Shown: in pieces, positions 13,618 through 22,344 of the stretch
Layout of the letters: each line of letters starts with the position of its first letter
Position numbering within the stretch: the first letter of the stretch is position 1
Source: UBA6522 sp965205045
GTDB lineage: Bacteria; Pseudomonadota; Gammaproteobacteria; Steroidobacterales; Rariloculaceae
Length of the DNA: 64,000 nt
Direction of reading: 5' to 3'
Assembly: GCA_965205045.1 (NCBI GenBank)
Contig: OZ242031.1
Location: forward strand, 5,146,001-5,210,000
The notes under the pieces: model-generated
Databases searched by the model: none
Seen by the model: only the letters and a program-made list of their open reading frames with translations
Told to the model about the DNA's origin: nothing
Made by a program: the position numbers and the translations under genes

Positions 13618-14580
13618 TCACCTCGCAATTTCGGCATCCGCCCGGTCATCCGACTCGATCAGCAAGTCCCCGCGCCACTTGCGCGATTGCCACAGTTGCG
13701 TCACGACGGACTTGATCGCCTGCGCGACTTGCTGGGTCGCGAACGACTGCGCACGGTCGGCCTGCGCGATGATGCCAACGTCCCGCCGAATCGCCGGCCG
13801 TACGATCTTGCGCGCGGTGACCGACTTGCCGACGAGGTCATGGACCGCGGAATACGGCAGCACGGCACAGGTGATCCCGGCCTTGATCAACAACATGGTC
13901 TGATGATAGGGCGTATGGACCGGGGGACCCTTCAGTTCGATACCCTGCTTCGCGGCATGCCGCGCCAACAGCGCGCCCAGGGTGTTGCGGTCCGACGGCT
14001 TGAGGATCGGATGCCGGGCCAGTTCGCGAAAGGAAACGTCCGGTCCATCCGATTCACCGCCATTTTCCAGCGGACTGATCAGATAGAGATGTTCGCGGAA
14101 AATGGGGGTGATGGTCCGGGACTTCGACCTGGGTATATCGAAATGGACGAGCAGGTCGAACTGTCCGCGCTCGAAGGCGGGCAGCACGCTGGCCTGCAAG
14201 CCTTCTTCCAGATCCAGTTCGATGCGCGGAAACCGCTCGTTGACGTAATTGAACAGCGGCACCGTCAGCGCGTGACTGAGGCTCGGCGGCATGGCCACGG
14301 CCACGCTGCCGTGCGGGTCCCTTTCAAGGTCGTTGACACTGCGCTGAGCCTGGGCGACCTGGCGAAGAATGCCGTAGGCGTGATTCAGGAACTCGCCGCC
14401 GGCGTCGGTCAGCTCCATGCCGCGCTGGCTGCGGTTGAACAACTGGGCGTCCAGCTCCTGCTCGAGGCTCTTGATGTTGAGGCTCAGCGCCGGCTGAGCG
14501 ACATCCAGCCGGTCGACCGCCCGCGTCAGGCTCTTCGATTCGGCAACAGCGACGAAGTATCGGATCTGGCGCAGGTCCAT
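13618..14580 (-). CDS. LysR-family transcriptional regulator
   Basis: A 320-residue LysR protein starting at MDLRQIRYFVAVAESKS, which puts the HTH (TRAVDRLDVAQPALSLNIKSLEQELD) at residues 15-60. The co-inducer domain follows (SVAVAMPPSLSHALTVPLFN), similar to NAC/CynR-type members. It lies just upstream of the exported-protein/hmgA/ALDH/FAH cluster and is transcribed in the same direction, so control of that aromatic cluster is the natural guess. No operator could be pinned down by eye. Confidence 0.88.
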   Translation of the reverse strand: MDLRQIRYFVAVAESKSLTRAVDRLDVAQPALSLNIKSLEQELDAQLFNRSQRGMELTDAGGEFLNHAYGILRQVAQAQRSVNDLERDPHGSVAVAMPPSLSHALTVPLFNYVNERFPRIELDLEEGLQASVLPAFERGQFDLLVHFDIPRSKSRTITPIFREHLYLISPLENGGESDGPDVSFRELARHPILKPSDRNTLGALLARHAAKQGIELKGPPVHTPYHQTMLLIKAGITCAVLPYSAVHDLVGKSVTARKIVRPAIRRDVGIIAQADRAQSFATQQVAQAIKSVVTQLWQSRKWRGDLLIESDDRADAEIAR

Positions 14581-14634
14581 GGCGGACTGTACCTTTGTGA
14601 ATTTCAATAAACATAGTCCAAGTCAAACGCCAAA

Positions 14635-14859
14635 TCAATATTTGAGGCACTTACGCCAGTTGGCGACCTCCCCGGTGTCATCGGTCACGTCGAAATACAC
14701 ATAGGCGTGCGGATTCACCAGCCTGAGCCCGGTGATCACGCCTTCGACCGTGATGGGATTGTCCATGTCGAAATGCGGCGCGGCGGAATGATGCGCGTAG
14801 GCTCCTGCCGCGATTCCCAAGGAAACGATGGTGAAGCAAATTCGGTTCATGATCTGCAC
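14635..14859 (-). pseudogene. N-terminal part of a DUF6152-like exported protein
   Basis: A 74-residue frame with a signal peptide (MNRICFTIVSLGIAAGAYA) and the DUF6152 opening AHHSAAPHFDMDNPITVEGVITGL...NPHAYVYFDV. Full members continue for another 40-60 residues after the W-containing strand; here the frame ends shortly after VANWRKCLKY. It is thus probably truncated. Two longer relatives are at 21306-21668 and 58996-60036. Function in this family is unknown; the proteins are periplasmic and start the mature chain with HH. Confidence 0.55.
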
Positions 14860-15017
14860 TGAGCGTGCTCAGCCTCCCGGACTTCTGTTGCCATTAGCTT
14901 ACCGACTCCATGTGGAGGAAATGTGGAGCCAGATGCCGTCGGACAGCGCCGTTCAATCCGCTCCAAGTACAAGTTGAGCGCGTCGAGCCGCCTCGAGAAT
15001 ATCTCCCGATCTACCAC
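14848..15017 (-). pseudogene. hepT: HepT (HEPN RNase toxin) remnant
   Basis: In the frame that overlaps the 3' end of the nucleotidyltransferase gene, a GTG at 15017 (GAGGAAGAG upstream) gives about 24 residues typical of the HepT start (VDREIFSRRLDALNLYLERIE). After that the family pattern stops, and the frame runs through unrelated sequence to a TGA that overlaps the DUF6152-like start. The catalytic RX4-6H motif of HEPN toxins, near the C-terminus, is lost. The toxin is therefore dead while its antitoxin partner MntA is intact. Confidence 0.65.
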
Positions 15018-15453
15018 GGACTCTTCCTCCTTTCAGGCGCGCGATCCTGCGCCGCCGGTGCTCCGCGAGGCGAGGCTCGATGTCCTGATACTCGCGCATG
15101 GTACGGATAGCGAATCGCACGCGCTCGGTTTCGCCACGGGCATGCAGCAGCGCCCCGTCGCGCAGTACCCGATGCCGCAACAGGGCGGGCGCGGTGTTCA
15201 GCAGGACGATGTCCAGCGAGCCACTCGGTATTTCGCCGCTCAGCCGGCCGGCAAGCCGGCGGATCGTGCGATTGATCCTGCCGGGCGTTGCCGCCAGCCG
15301 ATCATCGACAAGTACGGCGACGTCCACGTCGCTGGCGGGCCGGGCCGAACCCCTGGCACGACTGCCGTGCAGGTACGCCAACCGCACTTCGGGCAGTGCG
15401 GCGAGCCGCCGGGTCAGCAGTTCGGAATAGTTCGGGGGTAAACCGGCACTCAT
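14953..15453 (-). CDS. mntA: MntA-type nucleotidyltransferase antitoxin (MNT domain)
   Basis: A 166-residue minimal nucleotidyltransferase with the key signature LHGSRARGSARPASDVDVAVLV, i.e. GSX10-DXD with both catalytic Asp residues, plus the third acidic residue in LDIVLLN. In HepT/MntA modules MntA modifies HepT with AMP and so blocks its RNase activity. Normal length and motifs indicate an active enzyme. The matching HepT gene overlaps its end but is truncated, so MntA has no functional partner here. The annotated end runs beyond the usual MNT core, into the hepT overlap. Confidence 0.85.
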   Translation of the reverse strand: MSAGLPPNYSELLTRRLAALPEVRLAYLHGSRARGSARPASDVDVAVLVDDRLAATPGRINRTIRRLAGRLSGEIPSGSLDIVLLNTAPALLRHRVLRDGALLHARGETERVRFAIRTMREYQDIEPRLAEHRRRRIARLKGGRVRGRSGDILEAARRAQLVLGAD

Positions 15454-15556
15454 CAGCCCAAGCCTCTAATGCCACCGGGCGAAGTTTAGCATTGACTACG
15501 GGTCGGCGGTCGGACTGCAAAGACCGCTGGCAGGATGACGCTGAGAAGCTTGGATT

Positions 15557-15586
15557 TTGACTCATTATTTGTGAGTCAATTAAACT
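15557..15586 (+). promoter_or_regulatory. vapBC promoter overlapping an 8-bp perfect inverted repeat
   Basis: TTGACTCA (15557-15564) and TGAGTCAA (15572-15579) form a perfect dyad with a 7-nt spacer. The same TTGACT serves as a -35 for TAAACT (15581-15586), 18 bp away. The expected start point, about 7 nt later, coincides with the vapB ATG at 15594, and no Shine-Dalgarno is present, so the transcript looks leaderless. VapB binding to the dyad would occlude the promoter. Confidence 0.6.
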
Positions 15587-15593
15587 CATACTC

Positions 15594-15848
15594 ATGACTA
15601 AGCGATTGCAAGTTCTGTTCGATGACGAAGAATACCGGGAGCTCCAGCAGTCCGCCCGCGCGGACCGCATGACTTTGGCCGAATGGGTCCGCCAAGCCTT
15701 GCGGCAGGTGCGGCGGCGGCGGCACGAGGCGGTGGAGGCCAAGTTGCGGGCGCTGGATGAAGCCTGCCGGCACGAGGGCCCTACTGCGGACATCGAGACG
15801 ATGATCGAGGAGATCGAACAAGGCTATCAAGCCGGTGATTTTCGTTGA
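15594..15848 (+). CDS. vapB: VapB-like ribbon-helix-helix antitoxin
   Basis: An 84-residue protein with an N-terminal ribbon-helix-helix: a basic beta strand (MTKRLQVLFDDEEYREL) and two helices (MTLAEWVRQALRQVRRRR), followed by an acidic C-terminal arm (DIETMIEEIEQGYQAGDFR) that would bind the toxin. It is the first gene of the pair, and its 3' end overlaps the toxin's GTG start by 14 nt. Upstream is a perfect inverted repeat in the promoter, fitting autoregulation. Confidence 0.88.
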   Translation: MTKRLQVLFDDEEYRELQQSARADRMTLAEWVRQALRQVRRRRHEAVEAKLRALDEACRHEGPTADIETMIEEIEQGYQAGDFR

Positions 15849-16230
15849 CTCGAACGTCCCCATGTACCTGGTCGGAGATCCGCATCCGAACAAGGATCGC
15901 GTGCGAACATTGCTGGGCGAATTGATTCTCTCGCGATCGCGTTTCGTCACCGACGTTGAGGCCTACCAGGAAATTCTTCACCGGTACACGGCCATCAACC
16001 GTCCAGACATGATCGCTCCCGCGTTTGCCTGCCTGGACGGCATCGTCGACAAAACGCTGACTTTCGGCATGGCGGAGATCCGCTCGGCCCGGGCAATCCT
16101 CGATTCAGTGGAGGGCATGTCCGCGCGCGACGCCCTGCACGTCGCCGTAATGCGGGCAGCGGGCGTCAACCGCATCCTGACATTCGACCGCAGTTTCGAC
16201 GCCTGCCAGGGCATTGAACGAGTAAGCTGA
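15835..16230 (+). CDS. vapC: VapC PIN-domain ribonuclease toxin
   Basis: A 131-residue PIN protein starting at GTG 15835 with MIFVDSNVPMYL (first catalytic Asp), an acidic residue in VTDVEAYQEIL, and the pair in SARDALHVAVM and LTFDRSFDAC. Length and all acidic residues are intact. VapC toxins cleave tRNA or rRNA and are held by VapB. The 14-nt overlap with vapB suggests tight translational coupling. This module, unlike several neighbours, looks functional. Confidence 0.9.
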   Translation: MIFVDSNVPMYLVGDPHPNKDRVRTLLGELILSRSRFVTDVEAYQEILHRYTAINRPDMIAPAFACLDGIVDKTLTFGMAEIRSARAILDSVEGMSARDALHVAVMRAAGVNRILTFDRSFDACQGIERVS

Positions 16231-16314
16231 ATCCGCCTGGAGATTGTGGCGCGTTCAGCGGGTTCGGCGAGTGCCGGCAGGATCTATGGCGGGCTCCGGA
16301 ATTTTCCGAACGGT

Positions 16315-17514
16315 TCAAGCCAGCGTGTCGGCCGTTCTTTGCTGGGAGCGGACAAGCCGGTACCAGGCGATGGCCGCCAGCGCGACCAGTACGCTGGGCA
16401 AGACCGCCAACTGCACCGCCGTCCAGCCGAACGCGTTGAGCAGCGCGCCGGAACTGAATGAGGCAAACGCCACTAGCCCGAAGACCAGGAAGTCGTTGAG
16501 GCCCTGGACCTTGGCCTGCTCCTCGGGGGAATGCGCTGAGGCGAGCAGGCTGGTGGCGCCCACAAAGCCGAAGTTCCAGCCGACACCCAGTGCCACGAGC
16601 GCGAGATAGAAGTGGTGCAGGTCCATGCCGGTCAGCGCGATCGCCGAACAGACGCCGAGCAGCAGCAGTCCCGTGCCGATGACCGGCAGATGACCGACGC
16701 GGGCGATGATGTGACCGGTGACGAAGCTCGGCGCGAACATCGCCACCACGTGCCAGCGAACGATGTCGGCGGCGTGGTTGGTGGTGAACCCGTTGCCGAC
16801 GATGGCCAGGGGGGTCGAGGTCATCACGAGATTCATCACCGCGTAGCTCACCATGGCGCAGAGCACGGCCGTGATGACCCTGGGCTGCCTGAAAATGACC
16901 CCGAGCGGGCGCGCGACGCCGCCGGATTCGGATTGCCGCGGAGGCCTCGGGATCCGCAGGAACATCACGATGCTGGCTCCGATGAAATTCAGCGCGATGA
17001 CGCCCGCGTAGGCGCCCGCATAGGGCACCGGGTCCAGCGCATCGCCCAGCAGGCGCACGACCTCTCCGGCAAGTATCGCGTTGATCAGGCCCGCGCCCAG
17101 CACCAGGGAAATCGCCTTGGGCTTGAATTCCTCCGACGCCGCGTCGGCCGCCGCGAACCGGAAAAATATCTGAAATGCCTGAAACACGCCGGTAAACGCG
17201 GCCCCCAGCAACAACCACTCGAACCGCCCTTCGAACAGCGCGAGAACGGCGAGTGTGCCGCCCACCGCCCCGGCGGCGCTTCCCAGAAGAAACCCGGCGC
17301 GTCGCCCGTAGCGGCCCATGAACAACGACGCGCCCGGGGCGACGAACATGGCGACCAGGACGATGATCGAGATCGGCAGCGTCGCCAGCGCGGGATTCCC
17401 GGCGAGCAGGGCGCCCGCCAGCCCTCCAAGGATGAAATTGACGGGTATCTGCGCCCCGAGAATGCCCTGCGAAAAAAACAGGATCGTCAGGTTGCGCTTT
17501 TCGTTCCTTACCAT
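16315..17514 (-). CDS. MFS transporter
   Basis: A 399-residue, very hydrophobic protein with about 11-12 membrane segments. After the second helix it has the MFS motif A-like loop GRYGRRAGFLLGSAAG. The substrate is unknown; the loop FFRFAAADAASEEFKPKA resembles a group of MFS proteins common in Pseudomonadota. Start 17514 (MVRNEKRNLTILFFSQ) places the first helix normally. The frame is open for 50 more codons upstream (to 17664) with coding-like composition, so an N-terminal cytoplasmic extension is possible. It is divergent from pyruvate carboxylase across a short gap. Confidence 0.88.
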   Translation of the reverse strand: MVRNEKRNLTILFFSQGILGAQIPVNFILGGLAGALLAGNPALATLPISIIVLVAMFVAPGASLFMGRYGRRAGFLLGSAAGAVGGTLAVLALFEGRFEWLLLGAAFTGVFQAFQIFFRFAAADAASEEFKPKAISLVLGAGLINAILAGEVVRLLGDALDPVPYAGAYAGVIALNFIGASIVMFLRIPRPPRQSESGGVARPLGVIFRQPRVITAVLCAMVSYAVMNLVMTSTPLAIVGNGFTTNHAADIVRWHVVAMFAPSFVTGHIIARVGHLPVIGTGLLLLGVCSAIALTGMDLHHFYLALVALGVGWNFGFVGATSLLASAHSPEEQAKVQGLNDFLVFGLVAFASFSSGALLNAFGWTAVQLAVLPSVLVALAAIAWYRLVRSQQRTADTLA

Positions 17515-17734
17515 TGAAGCGTTGCCGAATTCCGCATCGCGCAGTTCCGCCCTGGCTACCCAGGCCGACTCAAGTGCCGCGAATTGTGACGGTGCGAACC
17601 AGTACCGCGCAATACTTTCCTTGCTCAGGCGCGAAAGTTCCTCCGCGACCATGGATCCGAACAATCAGACCGTTACATCGAACTCACGGACCAATGCACT
17701 ATACTGCGCCACGGCCCACGCACGTCTGAAGTCG

Positions 17735-20700
17735 ATGTCGCGGAAAATCACCAAGCTCCTTGTCGCCAATCGCAGCGAGATCGCCATCCGCGTGATGCGG
17801 GCGGCCACGGAACTGGGTATCGGCACGGTGGCCATTTACGCCGACGAGGATCGGTTCGCGCTGCACCGGTTCAAGGCCGACGAGAGCTATCCGGTGGGGG
17901 AAGCCGGCCAGGCGCTGGGCGCCTACCTGGACATCCAGTCCATCCTGCGCATCGCCAGGGAAGCCAGGGTCGACGCCGTGCACCCGGGCTACGGATTTCT
18001 TTCCGAGAATCCCGAATTTGCCGACGCCTGCAGCGAGGCGGGGCTGATCTTCATCGGCCCGCCGGCCGACGTGATGCGCAAGGTCGGCAACAAGGTGAGC
18101 GCGCGGGAACTGGCGAAGTCGGCGGGCGTGCCGGTGATGCCGGCCACGGATCCGCTGCCCGACGATCCCGACGCCGCGAAGGAAATGGCCGAAGCCGTGG
18201 GCTATCCGTTGATGCTCAAGGCCAGTTGGGGCGGCGGCGGGCGGGGCATGCGGGTGATCCGCGATCCTGCAAGCCTGAGCGAGGATATCGCCGTGGCGCG
18301 CCGCGAGGCGCTGGCGGCGTTCGGCAACGACGAGGTTTACCTTGAGAAACTGGTGGAGCGTGCCCGCCATGTGGAGGTCCAGGTTCTCGGCGATACCCAC
18401 GGCAACCTGGTCCACCTCTTCGAGCGCGACTGCACGGTGCAACGGCGAAACCAGAAGGTCGTGGAGCGCGCGCCCGCGCCCTACCTGGACGACGAGCAGC
18501 GCGAAGAGCTGTGCGGCCATGCCCTCAGGCTGGCAGCCGCGGCCGGTTACCGCAACGCCGGCACCGTGGAATTCCTCATGGACGCCGGCACGGAGGCGGT
18601 CTATTTCATCGAGGTCAATCCCCGCGTCCAGGTGGAACATACCGTGACCGAGGAAGTGACGGGCATCGACATCGTCAAGGCCCAGATCTGCCTGGCCCAG
18701 GGCGCGCGCATCGGCGATGCGGACAGCGGGGTTCTGACCCAGAAGAACATCCGCCTGAATGGCCACGCGCTGCAGTGCCGGGTGACCACCGAGGACCCGG
18801 AGAACCAGTTCATCCCCGACTACGGCCGCATACGCACCTACCGCAGCGCATCGGGATTCGGCATTCGGCTGGACGGGGGAACCGCCTACCCCGGAGCGTT
18901 GATCACACCCTACTACGATTCCCTGCTGGTCAAGGTCACCGCGTGGGCGCCCATGCCCGGGGAAGCCGTCAGCCGGATGGTCCGTGCGTTGCGCGAGTTT
19001 CGCATTCGGGGTGTGGCCAGCAACCTGGCCTTTCTGGTGCAGGTAATCCAGCATCCGCGGTTCCTGCAGGCCGACTACACCACCCGGTTCATCGACCGGA
19101 CACCCGAACTGTTCGACTTCCGCAAACCGCGAGACCGAGCCAGCCGCCTGCTGAACTTTCTCGCTGAAATCATCGTCAACGGCAACCCGGAGGTCACCGG
19201 GCGCGTCGAGGCTGCCGCCCGAACGCCGGCGCCGATTCCCGAGTACACCGGCGCCTCGCCGGACGGCACCGTGCAGCGTCTGGCCAGGCTGGGTCCGGAG
19301 GGATTCGCGCGCTGGATGCTCGAGCGGAAGGCCGTACTGCTTACGGACACCACCATGCGCGACGCCCACCAGTCGCTGCTCGCGACCCGCATGCGCAGCT
19401 ACGACCTGCTGCGGATCGCCCCGGCCTACGCCGAGCGCCTGCCGCACCTGTTTTCGCTCGAGTGCTGGGGCGGCGCCACGTTCGATGTGGCCATGCGCTT
19501 CCTAAGGGAAGATCCGTGGGAACGGCTCGCGGCGCTGAAGGAACGCGTACCGAACATCCTCCTGCAGATGCTGCTGCGTTCGGCCAACGCCGTCGGTTAC
19601 AAGAACTACCCCGACAACGTGGTGCAGCACTTCGTGCAGCAGGCCGCCGGCGGCGGCGTGGACCTGTTCCGGGTCTTCGACTCGCTGAACTGGGCCGGGA
19701 ACATGCGCGTCGCCATGGACGCCGTGCTCGAATCGGGCAAGCTCTGCGAGGCCGCCATCTGCTACTCCGGCGACATGCTGGCGCCGGGGCCGAACAAGTA
19801 CGATCTGGCGTACTACTTGGGCATGGCGCGGGACCTTGAGAGGGCGGGCGCCCACATCCTCGGCATCAAGGACATGGCAGGCGTATGCAAGCCAGCCGCC
19901 GCAAGCCGGCTGGTCCGGGCGCTCAATCAGGAGGTGGGCATTCCGATCCACTTCCACACCCACGACACCAGCGGCATCGGCGCGGCGGCGGTGCTGGCGG
20001 CGGTGGATGCCGGCGTGGATGCCGTCGACGGCGCCATGGACGCCATGAGCGGCCTGACCTCGCAACCCAACCTGGGCTCGATAGTCGACGCGCTGCACGG
20101 CCATGAACGCGATCCCGGGCTGGACCGGGCGGCGATGCGGAGGATCTCGCGTTACTGGGAGCTGGTGCGGGAGCACTATTCGGGTTTCGAGAGCGAAATT
20201 CGTTCGGGAACGGCGGACGTCTACCGTCACGCCATGCCCGGCGGGCAGTACACGAACCTGCGCGAGCAGGCGCGTTCGCTGGGGATCGCCCATCGCTGGC
20301 CGGAGGTGGCTGACCGCTACGCTGAAGTCAACGAACTGTTCGGGGACGTGGTCAAGGTCACGCCGACCTCCAAGGTCGTTGGCGACATGGCGCTGGCCAT
20401 GGTCTCCGGCGGGTTGAGCGCCGAAGATGTGCTCGATCCGGACAAGGAAGTCGCCTTCCCCGAGTCGGTCGTGTCGTTCTTCCGGGGCGATCTGGGTCAG
20501 CCTGTAGGCGGCTTTCCCGAGGCACTGCAGCGCAAGATACTCCAGGGGCGCGAACCGCTGACCGAAAGGCCCGGCGCGACGCTGCCGCCCGTGGACATGG
20601 ACGCCGAACGGAAACGGGCGGAAAAGCGTGTCCGCCGCCGCATCAGCGAGCGGGAATTCTCGTCCTGGTTGCTCTATCCGCGAGTCTTCGAGGAATTCGC

Positions 20701-21175
20701 GGAGCATTTCAGGACCTATTCCGATGTCAGTACGCTGCCGACGCCGATCTTCTTCCACGGCCTGAAGAACCAGGAAGAGATCGCCGTGGAAATCGAGCGC
20801 GGGAAGACCCTGGTCATCCGCCTGCTGGCCGTCAGCGATGTCGACCAGCGCGGCGAGCAACGCGTGTTCTTCGAACTCAATGGCCAACCGCGGACGGTCG
20901 AGCTCGCGAATCGCCAGGCCACGGTTAGCGTCACGGCGCACCCCAAGGCCGACCCGACCAATCCCAACCACGTTGCCGCGCCCATGCCCGGCAAGGTCGT
21001 GGAAATCAGCGTCAAGCCCGGCCAGGCCGTCGAGAAGGGTACCGCGCTGCTCACCATCGAGGCGATGAAGATGCAAATGTTGATCCGCGCCGAGGGCCCG
21101 GGCACCGTGGCGTCCATCCCCGCCCGCGTCGGCATGCAGATCGAAACCCAGGACCTGCTGCTGGAACTTCAGTAG
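17735..21175 (+). CDS. pyc: Pyruvate carboxylase (single-chain)
   Basis: Carboxylates pyruvate to oxaloacetate using ATP, bicarbonate and covalently bound biotin. The 1146-residue chain has all domains in order: biotin carboxylase (1-460; HPGYGFLSENPEFA, the ATP-grasp Gly loop GGGGRGMR and FIEVNPRVQVEHTVTEEVTG), the carboxyltransferase TIM barrel (from about 530; DTTMRDAHQSLLATRMRSYD, then FHTHDTSGIGAAAV), the PYC/OADA linker domain, and the C-terminal biotinyl domain with IEAMKMQM (Lys 1112). ATG 17735 fits the family start; it has only a weak ribosome site. The enzyme refills the TCA cycle, which suits a cell growing on lactate, alanine or aromatics. Confidence 0.97.
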   Translation: MSRKITKLLVANRSEIAIRVMRAATELGIGTVAIYADEDRFALHRFKADESYPVGEAGQALGAYLDIQSILRIAREARVDAVHPGYGFLSENPEFADACSEAGLIFIGPPADVMRKVGNKVSARELAKSAGVPVMPATDPLPDDPDAAKEMAEAVGYPLMLKASWGGGGRGMRVIRDPASLSEDIAVARREALAAFGNDEVYLEKLVERARHVEVQVLGDTHGNLVHLFERDCTVQRRNQKVVERAPAPYLDDEQREELCGHALRLAAAAGYRNAGTVEFLMDAGTEAVYFIEVNPRVQVEHTVTEEVTGIDIVKAQICLAQGARIGDADSGVLTQKNIRLNGHALQCRVTTEDPENQFIPDYGRIRTYRSASGFGIRLDGGTAYPGALITPYYDSLLVKVTAWAPMPGEAVSRMVRALREFRIRGVASNLAFLVQVIQHPRFLQADYTTRFIDRTPELFDFRKPRDRASRLLNFLAEIIVNGNPEVTGRVEAAARTPAPIPEYTGASPDGTVQRLARLGPEGFARWMLERKAVLLTDTTMRDAHQSLLATRMRSYDLLRIAPAYAERLPHLFSLECWGGATFDVAMRFLREDPWERLAALKERVPNILLQMLLRSANAVGYKNYPDNVVQHFVQQAAGGGVDLFRVFDSLNWAGNMRVAMDAVLESGKLCEAAICYSGDMLAPGPNKYDLAYYLGMARDLERAGAHILGIKDMAGVCKPAAASRLVRALNQEVGIPIHFHTHDTSGIGAAAVLAAVDAGVDAVDGAMDAMSGLTSQPNLGSIVDALHGHERDPGLDRAAMRRISRYWELVREHYSGFESEIRSGTADVYRHAMPGGQYTNLREQARSLGIAHRWPEVADRYAEVNELFGDVVKVTPTSKVVGDMALAMVSGGLSAEDVLDPDKEVAFPESVVSFFRGDLGQPVGGFPEALQRKILQGREPLTERPGATLPPVDMDAERKRAEKRVRRRISEREFSSWLLYPRVFEEFAEHFRTYSDVSTLPTPIFFHGLKNQEEIAVEIERGKTLVIRLLAVSDVDQRGEQRVFFELNGQPRTVELANRQATVSVTAHPKADPTNPNHVAAPMPGKVVEISVKPGQAVEKGTALLTIEAMKMQMLIRAEGPGTVASIPARVGMQIETQDLLLELQ

Positions 21176-21305
21176 CCTTGCGGCAACGGATGAGCCGGAA
21201 AGCGGCGGCTGATCGGCGCCAAAGTTGCGCTGGGCGGGGTTTTAGTCCATAAATGGCGTCTGAAGAGATGGAACGCGGAACGAACCCTTTGCGGAGGAAG
21301 CAGAG

Positions 21306-21668
21306 ATGACCAGATACCTGGCAGCAGCAGCGATTCTGCTGAGCATGTTGGCCGGCAGCGCACTTGCGCATCACGGCTGGGGCGGCTACACGTCGGCGGA
21401 TTTCACACTGACGGGAACCGTCGTCGACATGCGCCTCGGTAATCCACACGATCGTCTGACCGTTGACGTGGATGGCGAGATGTGGAACGTGGTCCTGAGC
21501 CCGCCGGACCGCAGCCGGCGAGCGGGCTTTGCCGACGGGATCGTCGAGGTTGGCGATGTGGTGACAATGCTCGGAAACCGTCACGCCAATCCCGGCACGC
21601 TGGAGATGAAGACCCGGCGGATCACCGTCGAGGACAGCGACTACGACCTGTACCCCAGGCGGTTGTAA
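21306..21668 (+). CDS. DUF6152-like exported protein (120 aa)
   Basis: A signal peptide (MTRYLAAAAILLSMLAGSALA) is cleaved before HHGWGGYTSADF, the HH opening typical of DUF6152. A beta-rich domain follows with the LTGTVVDMRLGNPHDRLTVDV motif and a GDVVTMLG turn. The GGAGG ribosome site lies 7-11 bp before the ATG. The length is normal for the family. It is periplasmic; the role is unknown, although the fold resembles small beta-barrel binding domains. Confidence 0.75.
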   Translation: MTRYLAAAAILLSMLAGSALAHHGWGGYTSADFTLTGTVVDMRLGNPHDRLTVDVDGEMWNVVLSPPDRSRRAGFADGIVEVGDVVTMLGNRHANPGTLEMKTRRITVEDSDYDLYPRRL

Positions 21669-21751
21669 CGGCAACACCGCCCGTTGCGCTCGCGGACTCC
21701 CGCGAGGGGAGTCCGTGCGGCCCGATCGGTCGGCCTCGTGAAAAATCCGCC

Positions 21752-22213
21752 CTACCCGATCGGCAGGCTCGACTCCTTCTTGACCGCCCGCAGGGCGAAG
21801 CTGGTCTGCACGCGAGACACGCCGGGGAGGCTGGTAATGGCTTCCCGGTGAATGCGCTCGAAATCCTCGAGATTCCTCACCACGACCCGGAGCAGGTAGT
21901 CGTACTGCCCGGTCACCAGGTAACACTCCATGACCTCGGGCACGCGGGCCACGGCGACTTCGAAGGCGTGCAAGTCTAGCTGCTGCTCCTGGTGCAGCGT
22001 GATTTCCACAAAGACATTGCTTCCCAATCCCAGCTTCGATGCATTCACCCGTGCTGCGTAGCCGGTGATGTAACCGTCCTTCTCCAACGCTCGCACGCGG
22101 CGCAGGCAAGCCGCTTCGGATAATCCCACGGCCTCGGCCAACCTGACGTTGCTGACGCGCCCGTCTTTCTGAAGCACATTGAGGATAATTGTGTCTTTAC
22201 GGTCAATACTCAA
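21752..22213 (-). CDS. Lrp/AsnC-family regulator, probably of alanine dehydrogenase
   Basis: A 153-residue Lrp-type protein: N-terminal HTH (KDTIILNVLQKDGRVSNVRLAEAVGLSEAACLRRVRALEK) and a C-terminal RAM/AsnC ligand domain (FVEITLHQEQQL, then VMECYLVTGQYDYLLRVVV). The start is TTG 22213 with GGAAA about 8 bp upstream. It is divergent from alanine dehydrogenase, the classic arrangement in which Lrp-like activators bound to alanine switch on ald. An inverted repeat TATTAT-ttcc-ATAATA lies directly upstream of the start. Confidence 0.9.
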   Translation of the reverse strand: MSIDRKDTIILNVLQKDGRVSNVRLAEAVGLSEAACLRRVRALEKDGYITGYAARVNASKLGLGSNVFVEITLHQEQQLDLHAFEVAVARVPEVMECYLVTGQYDYLLRVVVRNLEDFERIHREAITSLPGVSRVQTSFALRAVKKESSLPIG

Positions 22214-22215
22214 AA

Positions 22216-22231
22216 TATTATTTCCATAATA
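22216..22231. promoter_or_regulatory. Inverted repeat between lrp-like gene and ald
   Basis: TATTAT and ATAATA form a perfect 6-bp dyad around a 4-nt spacer, in an AT-rich island within GC-rich DNA, 2 bp upstream of the regulator's start. Lrp/AsnC proteins favour short AT-rich dyads, so this is a likely autoregulatory site. The remaining 113 bp to ald probably carry its promoter. Confidence 0.5.
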
Positions 22232-22344
22232 CGTAGTTAAGTGAATTTATATTGCTAATTGTGGGCCGAATTGCGCTGAATTTGCAAGCGCCTTGATCTC
22301 CGATTCGGATAGCCTAGTGGTACAACCTGACGGGAAGACCAAAA

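Noticed and set aside
22300..22340. tRNA-like D-arm sequence (GCCTAGTGGTACAACC)
   Set aside because: Only a D-arm-like string is present; no acceptor stem, anticodon arm or T-arm with GTTCGAATC is found nearby.
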